Shown here piece by piece: positions 1 through 8,000 of a stretch of 10,941 bases of DNA. Made by a program: the position numbers and the translations under genes. Position 1 is the stretch's first letter; every line of letters starts with the position of its first letter. This DNA comes from CAYJAD01 sp964372165 (GTDB taxonomy: Bacteria > Desulfobacterota > Desulfovibrionia > Desulfovibrionales > Desulfovibrionaceae): the NCBI GenBank assembly GCA_964372165.1, contig CAYJPT010000076.1:1-10941 (forward strand), in the 5' to 3' direction. A model generated the notes under the pieces. That model was not told where the DNA came from. It made no database searches and saw nothing but the letters and a program-made list of their open reading frames with translations.

Positions 1-45
1 TAACTACAAAACAACAATTAAACATTAATTAAAAGAGGCTTATCA

Positions 46-564
46 ATGTCAAAAGAAAAACTCAAACTCATTGTACCCATTTGCATGCTTGTTGGTATTT
101 TTGCTATCTGGTATATGCACAAATCTCAAGAATCAACGCAAATAGATCTTACCAATGCACATAATAATCCTTTTAATTTAGCTTCTTCCGCAATCGACTT
201 AACTAGCTTAAAAAACTTAAATGTGCCGATTATTATTGATTTTGGTGCTGACTCATGCATTCCATGTAAAGAAATGGCGCCAGTATTAGTTAAACTCAAT
301 GAAGAAATGCAAAATAAAGCCATCATAAAGTTTGTTGATGTTTGGAAAAACCCCAATGGAGCTGATGGATTTCCGGTGCAAGTTATTCCAACTCAAATTA
401 TTTTTCATGCTGATGGATCACCATATGTACCCAAAGAAGTGAATGATTTAAAATTTATAAAGTATAGCACAAAAGAAGATGGTAAACATACCTTTACTGC
501 GCATCAAGGTGGTTTAACAGAGGAACAAATGCGCCGCATTCTCAAAGACTTAGGAACACAATAA
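46..564 (+). CDS. Membrane-anchored thioredoxin-like protein, partner of CcdA
   Basis: A 172-residue protein. Residues about 8-23 form one hydrophobic N-terminal segment after a lysine-rich start, so it is probably a signal anchor with the rest outside the cytoplasm. The thioredoxin domain spans about residues 45-170: the active-site CXXC is C71-I-P-C74, and the cis-proline loop is V-I-P115-T. It is followed by a beta strand and an Asp-Gly turn. The start is supported by AAGAGG at 33-38, seven bases before the ATG. The stop overlaps the ATG of ccdA by one base (TAATG), implying translational coupling. Known of such pairs: CcdA carries electrons from cytoplasmic thioredoxin across the membrane to an outer thioredoxin-like protein, which reduces apocytochrome c or other extracytoplasmic disulfides. 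The final substrate cannot be read here. A TAA at 1-3 could end an upstream gene, and no promoter is visible in the 45 leading bases. Confidence 0.9.
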   Translation: MSKEKLKLIVPICMLVGIFAIWYMHKSQESTQIDLTNAHNNPFNLASSAIDLTSLKNLNVPIIIDFGADSCIPCKEMAPVLVKLNEEMQNKAIIKFVDVWKNPNGADGFPVQVIPTQIIFHADGSPYVPKEVNDLKFIKYSTKEDGKHTFTAHQGGLTEEQMRRILKDLGTQ

Positions 565-1271
565 TGGATGCTTTGCTGTCACAACTTTCAGAATTGCTTG
601 TCAATTCAACATACCTTGCACCATTTATAGCATTTTTAGCAGGTGTTGTTACCTCTTTTACACCTTGCTCTCTTTCTAGCGTACCGCTGATTGTAGGGTA
701 TGTAGGCAGTACCGGTAATATGTCTGGTAGCCATAATACGCAACGTGCCTTTTTATATTCCTTAATTTTTGCTCTTGGTAGTGCCCTAACATTTACAATT
801 TTTGGTATAGTTGCATCACTGGCAGGAGAGCTTATAGGAACAGCGGCTAAATGGTGGTATATAGCCTTAGGTACACTTATGATGCTTATGGTGCTGCAAA
901 TGCTAGGCATTTACCAATTTATACCTTCGACTAATTTACTATCAAAAAGCAAAAAAAAGGGCATGTTCGGGGCTTTTTTAGCTGGAATTTTAGGTGGTCT
1001 ATTTGCCTCACCTTGCTCAACACCTGTGCTTATCGTTCTTATTGCTATAGTTGCAGGCAAGGGAAGTTTAGCATTTGGAGTTATGCTATTTTTGCTATAT
1101 TCCTTAGGGCATGGAATATTAGCTGTCATAGCAGGAACATCAGTTGGCTTTGTACAAAAATTATCACAAAGTGCACGTTATAACAGTATAGCCAAAGGCC
1201 TTAGCATTGGTTTGGCAATAATACTGCTAGGTATTGGTTTTTATATGTTTAATTTAGCATTTCAAATGTAA
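564..1271 (+). CDS. ccdA: CcdA/DsbD-type transmembrane thiol-disulfide transporter
   Basis: A 235-residue, very hydrophobic protein with about six membrane segments, the usual size for CcdA and for the membrane domain of DsbD. Its two internally related halves each carry the expected redox cysteine next to proline: C35 in F-T-P-C-S near the first helix and C151 in S-P-C-S-T-P near the fourth. In the family, these two cysteines form the disulfide that passes reducing power across the membrane. AGGA at 552-555 lies inside the end of the upstream thioredoxin-like gene, eight bases before the ATG, so translation is probably coupled. With that gene it forms a split DsbD: transporter and outer thioredoxin domain are separate proteins and no DsbD-alpha-like domain is present. 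Which pathway it feeds (cytochrome c maturation, disulfide repair or metal reduction) is open, because no such target gene is in the window. Confidence 0.92.
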   Translation: MDALLSQLSELLVNSTYLAPFIAFLAGVVTSFTPCSLSSVPLIVGYVGSTGNMSGSHNTQRAFLYSLIFALGSALTFTIFGIVASLAGELIGTAAKWWYIALGTLMMLMVLQMLGIYQFIPSTNLLSKSKKKGMFGAFLAGILGGLFASPCSTPVLIVLIAIVAGKGSLAFGVMLFLLYSLGHGILAVIAGTSVGFVQKLSQSARYNSIAKGLSIGLAIILLGIGFYMFNLAFQM

Positions 1272-1321
1272 AACATATTTCTAAAGCATGACCTTTGGGC
1301 AACTATTTTTATAAATTTTTA

Positions 1322-1377
1322 TATTAAGGAAATGCTGATTTATTATGCTTGCAGAATAAATCAACATTTCCTTAATA
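1322..1377. repeat. Long near-perfect hairpin between convergent ccdA and ridA
   Basis: Bases 1322-1344 and 1355-1377 are inverted repeats of 23 bp with one mismatch (C1335 against A1364). The ten-base loop can pair again (TGC/GCA). It lies 50 bases after the ccdA stop and 27 bases after the ridA stop. Its position suits a shared terminator, but neither side has a clean T tract: AATAATTGC follows on the plus strand and AATATAAAAATTT on the minus strand. The length and near-perfection exceed an ordinary terminator and would also fit a small palindromic repeat element. No second copy is seen in this window. Confidence 0.8.
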
Positions 1378-1403
1378 ATTGCACAAAAATCGAACATTAA
1401 AGC

Positions 1404-1784
1404 TTAATTTTTAACAGCTATAGCTTCAATTTCAACCAACACGCCAAGTGGCAGACTTTTCACAGCCACGCAAGAACGAGCAGGGAATGGTTCTACAAAA
1501 AACTGTTTATAAGCCTCGTTAACCATGGGAAAATTATCCATATCAGTTATAAAGACTGTTGTTTTTACAACATCACCAAGATTGTATCCACCAGCTTCCA
1601 AAACCGCTTGGATATTTTTGCAGCATTGAAGCGCTTGGGCATTAGCATCGCCTTCAATTACCTTGCCTGTGTCTGGATTTACTGGAATTTGACCTGAGGT
1701 AAACATCATATTACCAAATTGAATACCTTGGCTGTACGGACCAATGGCAGCCGGTGCATTGGTTGTGCTGATTACATTTTTCAT
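1404..1784 (-). CDS. ridA: RidA family reactive enamine/imine deaminase
   Basis: A 126-residue protein, the normal RidA (YjgF/YER057c/UK114) length. RidA is a cytoplasmic trimer that hydrolyses reactive 2-aminoacrylate and related enamines/imines made by PLP enzymes such as threonine/serine dehydratase, protecting other PLP enzymes. Family marks are visible: G-P-Y17-S-Q near the N terminus, F-T-S-G-Q-I-P at 28-34, the C-terminal signature P-A-R103-S around the substrate-binding arginine, and V-E-I-E120-A, which supplies the conserved acidic residue. The start is set by AAGGAG at 1795-1790, five bases before the ATG. It is a single gene, convergent with ccdA, with its own predicted promoter. 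No PLP-enzyme gene is adjacent, so the genetic context adds nothing about its preferred substrate. Confidence 0.96.
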   Translation of the reverse strand: MKNVISTTNAPAAIGPYSQGIQFGNMMFTSGQIPVNPDTGKVIEGDANAQALQCCKNIQAVLEAGGYNLGDVVKTTVFITDMDNFPMVNEAYKQFFVEPFPARSCVAVKSLPLGVLVEIEAIAVKN

Positions 1785-1810
1785 TTTTTCTCCTTATAAT
1801 ACAAAACATA

Positions 1811-1840
1811 TATACACTTTACGTTAATCAAGTCTTGCAA
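1811..1840 (-). promoter_or_regulatory. Putative ridA promoter
   Basis: On the minus strand, TTGCAA (1840-1835) is followed after 18 bases by TGTATA (1816-1811). This predicts transcription starting near 1804 and a leader of about 20 bases that contains the AAGGAG ribosome site. Each hexamer matches consensus in about four of six places. In such AT-rich DNA this is suggestive only. Confidence 0.35.
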
Positions 1841-1982
1841 AGCATACCATATATTAAAAACATCTTATAAAGTAATATTCTAAAAGGCACACTTACTTTC
1901 TTCAAATTCCATCATCTCATCTACAGATATGCATTCTGATGTATTTTCACATTGTATAGTGTAGCTTTAGTAGTTTCACAAA

Positions 1983-2007
1983 TGTGTTTACATAGCTTGT
2001 AGACACA
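1983..2007. promoter_or_regulatory. 25-bp operator-like inverted repeat
   Basis: Arms TGTGTTTACA (1983-1992) and TGTAGACACA (1998-2007) are inverted repeats with nine of ten pairs, around a five-base centre. This is the size and form of a repressor or activator dimer site. No adjacent promoter is clear and the binding protein is unknown. The right part is reused in the hairpin at 1994-2043, so the symmetry could instead belong to RNA folding. Confidence 0.35.
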
Positions 2008-2043
2008 AGAAAAATGTTATTATTTGACCCTACAAGCTTTTTT
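1994..2043 (+). terminator. Orphan plus-strand intrinsic-terminator-like hairpin
   Basis: AGCTTGTAG (1994-2002) pairs perfectly with CTACAAGCT (2030-2038), and a run of six T follows at 2038-2043. The 27-base loop is long, but it can partly fold. The left arm can alternatively pair locally as CTTGT/ACAAG (1996-2009). No plus-strand gene lies upstream, as the nearest neighbours are both on the minus strand. It would therefore end either an unrecognised small RNA or antisense transcription. Confidence 0.4.
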
Positions 2044-2100
2044 ATTAATACATTGCTATAATTATTTACTCATGCAATACAAATTTAGTACCAATATTTT

Positions 2101-2132
2101 ACAAAAATTAAGCTGATATATCTTATGGCTTA
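2101..2132 (-). terminator. Weak terminator after the SGNH-like gene
   Basis: On the minus strand, TAAGC (2132-2128, within the last codons) can pair with GCTTA (2113-2109), followed by ATTTTTGT (2108-2101). The stem is only five pairs with a 14-base loop, so this is a weak call, supported mainly by its position at the operon end. Confidence 0.25.
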
Positions 2133-3304
2133 CCTTGCTCACCTTCACGTGCATATTTTTTAAAAGCATCATTAAATGTTGGAATATCAAAATCTAATGC
2201 TAATTTGGCACTAGTTTCAAAATAAGCATCTATGTTATCAACAGTTAAAAGAAATTTTCCCTTTGCAATGGACTGTATAATAAACATATTTACCTTATCA
2301 TGATAATGCTTTATGTCCATATAAAGATTAATATCATTCAAAAAATCTTGAGTCTCAAAACCATATATTTTCAAATTCTCATGCACTTGTGATTTATCCA
2401 CAAAATATCTAACTATCTCTTCATGAAAATTGTACCTCACAAAACCCTGCATCATGAATGCAAAGTGATATCTATAAAATGGTGGTAATATAATGTAAAA
2501 TGTGGTATCTGGATTTTCTTCCACAAATTTTAATACATATTTATCTATGTTGTTTTTACTCAATTGTACAGTAGGACGATCTATTCTATAATATTCCTTA
2601 TAAAAATTTTCTGGTGGATTATATACATCATGCAAAAAAATATTGTCCAAAGGGAATCTTCTCGTGCTAACAGCCCAATTTTTCAAACCACCAAAGCGTT
2701 CTCTATTTATGCTTAAATGCATCCAAGAAATATATTTATCAAAAAAGTGATTGGTTACAATATCTGGCTTCGATAATTCATCATTAAAAAATAATTTTTG
2801 GAAAGAATATTTAATAAATCCTGGTCTCAAAAGGGTTTTTAAATCATTAAGCCTATTGTCATCGTACAATAATTCCCAACCATCTTGATGAAGCTTTTGC
2901 TCACTAGGTAAGTACGAGGTTGCTTCAAAAGAATATATTATACTTTTCACACTTCTTTTACTCAAAAGGTAATTCAATACTACAGAGCGTTCATAATAGT
3001 TTGCTCCATTCCAACATAAATTTACAAAGTGTTCACCAAAAATTTTAGATGTTTCTAGTGATGAGGTATTAATTAACATTGAATTGCCCAATATAACACT
3101 ATCAAACTCAATATTATCTATTATTCCACGTGCTTGAAGGCGCATCTCAGGTAAAAATTCAAATTTTTTCCCATCATATTCCGATGTTTTTCGTAACTGC
3201 AAAGGATCATAGTTATAAAGTAATAGTATTAAACTCAACAACAAGACACAGCCACCCAAAAGTGCTATCAGTAAAATTTGAATACTAAATTTTTTATGCA
3301 TCAT
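2123..3304 (-). CDS. Membrane-anchored SGNH/GDSL-like protein, partner of the MBOAT acyltransferase
   Basis: A 393-residue protein. The start chosen is the first ATG of an ATGATG pair, because TAAGG lies five bases upstream and an earlier in-frame ATG would bury 80 bases in the preceding gene. Residues 6-30 form one membrane helix. An L-G-G-C at 16-19 resembles a lipobox, but the helix continues past it, so a signal anchor is likelier. Visible SGNH-type marks are V-I-L-G-N-S75-M, an I-L-P-P segment at 272-275, and D330-I-K-H333 near the C terminus, giving a plausible Ser-Asp-His set. Known analogy: AlgJ/AlgX, PatB and DltD are extracytoplasmic partners that take acyl groups from an MBOAT protein and place them on a glycan. 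The 10-bp gap to the MBOAT gene fits one operon. The target polymer is unknown, and the tail after residue 345 is not recognised. Confidence 0.75.
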   Translation of the reverse strand: MMHKKFSIQILLIALLGGCVLLLSLILLLYNYDPLQLRKTSEYDGKKFEFLPEMRLQARGIIDNIEFDSVILGNSMLINTSSLETSKIFGEHFVNLCWNGANYYERSVVLNYLLSKRSVKSIIYSFEATSYLPSEQKLHQDGWELLYDDNRLNDLKTLLRPGFIKYSFQKLFFNDELSKPDIVTNHFFDKYISWMHLSINRERFGGLKNWAVSTRRFPLDNIFLHDVYNPPENFYKEYYRIDRPTVQLSKNNIDKYVLKFVEENPDTTFYIILPPFYRYHFAFMMQGFVRYNFHEEIVRYFVDKSQVHENLKIYGFETQDFLNDINLYMDIKHYHDKVNMFIIQSIAKGKFLLTVDNIDAYFETSAKLALDFDIPTFNDAFKKYAREGEQGKP

Positions 3305-3309
3305 AAAAA

Positions 3310-3314
3310 CCTTA
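3310..3314 (-). promoter_or_regulatory. Ribosome binding site that fixes the SGNH-like gene start
   Basis: On the minus strand, TAAGG lies directly after the TAA of the MBOAT gene and five bases before the ATGATG at 3304. It decides between this start and an in-frame ATG at 3394 inside the upstream gene, which has no ribosome site and would add 30 residues that look unlike the family. Confidence 0.7.
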
Positions 3315-4763
3315 TTAAAATTGGAAATATATGAACTCAGGGCTGTATCCTGGTAAAATAAGCATACATAAAGAAAATAATAGCAATAGTGCAATTTGAA
3401 TATTAAATAGCCTAGATTGTAATTTATTTAGAATTAGTTCTTGTGAATTCTTGAAAATAGCTGTCACACCAATCAATATAATCATGATAAAACTAAATTC
3501 TAACACCCCACCTTGCCCACCAAATAAAACTTTCCAAATGGTAGATATATTATATAAAAATTCATCGCGCATATAAAATGCATTTTTAAAAGCAAAACCT
3601 TCCATAAACAGCCCTAATCTTTCAAGGTCTAAAGACCTAAAGGCAATACGTGCAAAGGCTACAAACAAGAAAGTCAAAATCCACGCGCAAATTTTTGGCA
3701 TACTAAAGCCTAATACATTTGACCAAATACGATGAATTACAATACCAATTCCCTGCAATGCGCCCCATATTATAAATGTTAATCCAGCGCCGTGCCATAT
3801 TCCACCAATAAGAAAGGTTAAACAAACATTTACCATTGCGCGCGCTGTACCATTGCGATTTCCACCTAGTGGTATATAAACATAATTACGTAGCCAATGT
3901 GACAGGGTCATGTGCCAACGCTGCCAAAAATCGCGTATTGATAAAGCTTTATTGGGCGAATTAAAGTTATATGGCAATTTTATATTAAAAAAGTAGGCGC
4001 AACCCACAGCCATGTCTGCATAGCCTGAAAAATCAAAGTACAGCTGTAAAGTATAAGCAATACTTCCAAAAAAAGCCTCTAAAAAGCTTAAAGACTCCGT
4101 TTTGTCAAAACAGTGTCCAACAACAGGCGACAAAGTGTCTGCTACAAGTACTTTTTTAGCAAGTCCCATACTTAAAAAACAGAGACCAATATGTATATTT
4201 TCCCAATTTAAAGTTTTATTTTTTTCTTCATGAAACTGTGGCATCATGGCGGCATGATGCACAATGGGTCCAGATATTAACTGAGGGAAAAAACTTACAA
4301 AAAGAGCATAATGAAGAAAGTTGTCTTGTTTTGGTTCATATTTATCAGTATAAATATCTGATAAGTAAGCTATTTGTTGAAAAGTATAAAAACTTATACC
4401 TATGGGCAATATTACTTCTGGAAAGTTAAATTGCAGTTGGGTTACACTTTTAATTACTTCAGCGAACAAACCTAAGTACTTAAAATAAGCTAACAATGCA
4501 ACGTTAAAACCGACACCAAAAATAAATATACCTTTTTGATAACTTGATTTTTCGCCTATTTTTTTACCTATGTAAAAGTTTGCAATCATGGAAAAAAGAA
4601 TTAAGGGCAAATAGCTGATTTTCCAATATCCATAAAAAAACAATGAAGCCAGCAGTAAAAAAAGCAGTGCATACTGTCTAAAAGCAGTGCGTAAAATCAG
4701 ATGGTAAACGACAACTACAATAGGCAAAAAAAGAAACATAAAAGCAAATGAGCTAAAAACCAT
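3315..4763 (-). CDS. MBOAT family membrane O-acyltransferase (AlgI/PatA/DltB type)
   Basis: A 482-residue polytopic membrane protein, typical in length for AlgI/PatA. Family landmarks are L-P-I-G-I-S-F-Y-T-F-Q at 119-129, Y-F-D-F-S-G-Y-A-D-M at 242-251, the R-D-F-W-Q-R-W-H284 segment at 277-284, and the catalytic-type G-G-I-W-H324-G-A-G at 320-327. In the family, the invariant histidine in WHG and the one in RWH are essential for moving an acyl group from a cytoplasmic donor across the membrane. The next gene encodes a likely extracytoplasmic acceptor enzyme. No dltA or dltC (D-alanine activation) and no alginate genes are nearby, so D-alanylation and alginate are not supported. Acetylation of peptidoglycan, LPS or capsule is a reasonable inference. 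AAAGG lies twelve bases before the ATG, which is longer than ideal; no better in-frame start is seen. Confidence 0.92.
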   Translation of the reverse strand: MVFSSFAFMFLFLPIVVVVYHLILRTAFRQYALLFLLLASLFFYGYWKISYLPLILFSMIANFYIGKKIGEKSSYQKGIFIFGVGFNVALLAYFKYLGLFAEVIKSVTQLQFNFPEVILPIGISFYTFQQIAYLSDIYTDKYEPKQDNFLHYALFVSFFPQLISGPIVHHAAMMPQFHEEKNKTLNWENIHIGLCFLSMGLAKKVLVADTLSPVVGHCFDKTESLSFLEAFFGSIAYTLQLYFDFSGYADMAVGCAYFFNIKLPYNFNSPNKALSIRDFWQRWHMTLSHWLRNYVYIPLGGNRNGTARAMVNVCLTFLIGGIWHGAGLTFIIWGALQGIGIVIHRIWSNVLGFSMPKICAWILTFLFVAFARIAFRSLDLERLGLFMEGFAFKNAFYMRDEFLYNISTIWKVLFGGQGGVLEFSFIMIILIGVTAIFKNSQELILNKLQSRLFNIQIALLLLFSLCMLILPGYSPEFIYFQF

Positions 4764-4786
4764 TATTGAAATATACCTTTATAATT

Positions 4787-4815
4787 TATAAATTAAACGA
4801 ATTATATAGCTTCAA
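4787..4815 (-). promoter_or_regulatory. Putative promoter of the MBOAT-SGNH operon
   Basis: On the minus strand, TTGAAG (4815-4810), 17 bases, then TTTATA (4792-4787). The predicted start near 4780 gives a leader of about 17 bases that contains AAAGG. It sits just after the terminator-like hairpin at 4842-4862, which supports separate transcription from the EAL gene. Confidence 0.4.
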
Positions 4816-4841
4816 AATATAAAAGCATATCAAAATCAAAT

Positions 4842-4862
4842 TAGCAGCATTAAATGCTGCTA
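4842..4862. terminator. Terminator-like hairpin after the EAL gene, possibly bidirectional
   Basis: TAGCAGCAT and ATGCTGCTA form a nine-base-pair stem with a loop of about three bases. On the minus strand the tail is ATTTGATTTTGAT, moderately T-rich, about 150 bases beyond the EAL gene stop. On the plus strand the tail is GTTTTTAT, a better T tract, which would block antisense transcription. The remaining bases 4863-5009 are AT-rich with only a six-base inverted repeat (4956-4961/4974-4979). Confidence 0.6.
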
Positions 4863-5009
4863 GTTTTTATATTAACAAATTATTAAACAAATTACTACCC
4901 GTACTACTACTTAAAAAAATTTTAGCTAAAAGATATAAGATTTAATAAACCATTTTGATAGCATAAATATTGACTATCATTTTTATATCAGTAGAGTACA
5001 GTAATTTTT

Positions 5010-8000
5010 TTATAAAACTTTACCATTAGTCGTAATGCTTGATTTAGCATAATGAAGTAACTGTTCATAGTCATCACCATTTTTAGTATATAGCGCGAGG
5101 CCTATGCAAAGTTTTATAATATTACACTGTTGTGAGAAGAGACTGTTTTGCATTAAAATACTTTCGATAGCTGCCATCTTATCCATCACAACATTTAAAT
5201 GTGGTGGGTTTTTCAAAAAAACTATAAAATTATTATCTTCAATGCGGGCAACGATATCTCCTTCTCTAAAGTTAGCAAGCAAACCAGCAGATAAACCCGT
5301 TAAAATGCTATCATCTCTAGACAGTGTAGTGCCAGTACTCAAACCAAACAATTTATTCACGTCAATAACAAAAAGTGCATGCAATGAATCTTTATTACCT
5401 AAAAGGCAATTATCAATATGCATCTTGGCTGCACGTGCATTATGGCATCCGGTTAGCTCATCAACTTGCCAAAACAAGGTGTTCTTTTTCTGCTCATCAA
5501 TATCAGCCATCTTTCCAATTGCAGATATAGGTAATCCTTCTTGATTCTTGATAATTTTATAAGTAAGCTTAAAATAACGTAAACTACCATCAGGTAAGTT
5601 AAAACGTAATTCACTTGGGCGATGCTCTCCTTTATTCAAGAACTCACATGTTTTGATAAAATCTGGCATATCCTCAACATACACATGATTATTAGCAATA
5701 AAGGTATCAGGAAAAATAAATTTTTCTTTGGGCAGCCCAAACTCCTCATATCCTTCACCAAAGAACATCATTTGCTTGGTATTATAATTATAAGTCCACA
5801 ACCATTCATTGGAAATTTCCAAAAGTGTTGTAATCAAAGTCCTGTCAGAAATATCATTATTAAATCCATATTGTTGGACCCAATCAATGACAGAGTGATT
5901 AACTATCTCAGGAGAAATCTCTCTAATAAATCCAGCCATAAGAGGAAATTCCTCGCTCCCCTTTACTTTAAGTTTCTTTAATATTACTTCGGCTGAAAAT
6001 TCTTTGCCTTGCTTTGTCTTATGCACCCAAGGAAAATGTAAATACCCTTTTTGATATGCTTCGTCTAAATATGCAAAAGCAAGTTCTCGTGAATTTTCAC
6101 CATTCGGTTGAGTTTCTGGAGATAGCGTAAATAATTTTGACAAAAATTCTTCCTTTGAATTTAATCCAAAAGTATCAATCACGCATTGATTACAAGAAAT
6201 AACCTGCTTATCCTGATCAAGAATTGTTACACAAAATGGCATAGCCTCAATAATTGAAAACATCTCATTATAGCTTAGATTGAGGTTGAAAAGTTTTTCA
6301 TTTTCTAAAGTATTATTCAATAAACATTTGTTAATATTCATTTCATATACTACTAAAAATTCCTCAACTGGCATGGGTCTGTAAAAATAATAACCTTGCC
6401 CATGCTCACAACCAAAGTCCAAAATCATATCTTTTTGTTCTTTGGTTTCAATTCCTTCTGCAACACAAATAGAGGTACCTAAATCTGTAATCATTTTAAG
6501 AATGTTTTTAACTAACGCCCTATTTTGTGCACTTTGAGTAATATAATCGATAAGGCCCTTATCAATTTTGACTTCACTAAATTCAGTCATAGTTAGCATG
6601 AGTAAGTTAGAATGCTTAGCTCCAAAATCATCCAGTGAAATTTCAAATCCGGCATTTTTAATTTTTTTAAGTTTTTTATCAAAAAACTCAAAATCCATTT
6701 TTTCTATACTTTCAGTAATTTCTATTTTTATATATTCATGTGGAATGTTATACTTTGCGCATGTCAAAATAATTTCTTCCAACAAGTTTGGCGAAAGAAA
6801 AGTCACCCTTGAAAAGTTAACAGCAATCTTTAGTGCTCTATTTTTCTTAATAAGCTTATGTAAAAGCCTGCATACCTCCTCAAGCACAAAAAAATCAATA
6901 TGTCTGACAGTACCTTCACTTTCATAAATTGGTATAAAATTATTAGGCGAAATAAGTTTACCGTTTTTATCAAACTTACGGATTAATGCTTCTGCTGAGG
7001 TAATTTCCTCTGTGAGCAAATTCACTTTGGGTTGTAAATAGATTGTAAAATTACCGGAGTTTAATTCATCTAAGACAATTTGTACTGGATTTTGGCGGCT
7101 TTGAATTATATTTATAGCATCATTTTTATAAAATTTTTGTTTCTCCGCAAACATAATATCAAAAGCTTGAAATACTCCCTTACGTATATCAATTTTTTTA
7201 TATTGATACACTCCACCAATAGAAAGAGAAAATTCACTATGAGTTTTAAGCTCTTCTCTCAAGCCTAGCAGTTGTTTATTAAAATCATCTGAGCTAATAT
7301 TGGGGCTAAGCGCCACAAATTCATTACCTGCAAGGCGAAATATATCCGCCCCCAAATGCTTGCTTAGTAATTTGGCAGTTTTTTTCAATATTTCATCGCC
7401 ATATTGCTCACCATACAACTCATTTATATCTTTTAAACGATTGAGATTAATATATGTATAACCAAATGTTGCTAATTCAATTGCAGATAATTCTTCGAGC
7501 CTTTGATTATATTTATTACGATTCCAAAGATTAGTAAGCGCGTCTGAGTATGACAGGTATACTAGTTGATTATATATTTTATTTTTTCTAATTTTATCGA
7601 CGACAAAAATAATTACAGAATGTAATAAGCTTAAGTCATCTGTTTTTTTAGATGGAGCATCAACACCCATGCAATAAGCCAACTTACCATCAACATAGTA
7701 TGGCACAAGAAGCAAGCTATGTACTTGCATGTTTTTTAAAAATTTATATATTTCACTATCGTGGTCAAGATCATTTTCTATAGCTTGAAAAGCAAACTCG
7801 CCCCGTTCAGAAAAAACTTTGATAATAGGTTCAAATATTTTTATAGGTAAAGCATGATTAACTGCAATGTATGACGCTGCACCATCAGCACCATATTCAT
7901 ATGTCTTTCTTGCAGTATTATTTTTACTATTCAATTCATATACATAGGCGTGCTTAGAACCATAGTAACTTGCAACAATACTTAGCAAGGTTTGCATAGC

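Larger units (their letters stand above)
1785..2122. other. 338-bp non-coding region between the SGNH-like gene and ridA
   Basis: No credible gene is seen on either strand. The longest recognisable open stretch on the minus strand ends near 1880; it is under 30 codons and has only an internal ATG. The region contains the ridA promoter at its left end, a 25-bp dyad at 1983-2007, a plus-strand terminator-like hairpin at 1994-2043 and a weak minus-strand terminator at its right end. Confidence 0.6.

Noticed and set aside
1..45. TAA at the left edge as the stop of an upstream gene.
   Set aside because: Only three bases are visible, so the reading frame cannot be judged.
1880..1965. Minus-strand open stretch that reads like an acidic protein C terminus (…S-V-D-E-M-M-E-F-E-E-S).
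   Set aside because: It is open for under 30 codons, upstream stops follow quickly, and only an internal ATG pair is available. I cannot show it is a gene or a remnant.
3305..3394. N-terminal extension of the SGNH-like protein from an ATG at 3394.
   Set aside because: It overlaps the MBOAT gene by 80 bases in another frame, has no ribosome site, and precedes a natural signal-anchor start at 3304.
4241..4260. Perfect inverted repeat, GCATCATG and CATGATGC around GCGG.
   Set aside because: It lies inside the MBOAT coding region and is explained by the codons for His-His-Ala-Ala-Met-Met, which are symmetrical by chance.
5942..5954. GAGGAA-A-TTCCTC palindrome.
   Set aside because: Short, inside the EAL gene, with no regulatory context.
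5104..7268. Several plus-strand ORFs of 60-146 codons opposite the EAL gene.
   Set aside because: They are antisense shadows of a long, well-supported coding frame, with no ribosome sites or family features.
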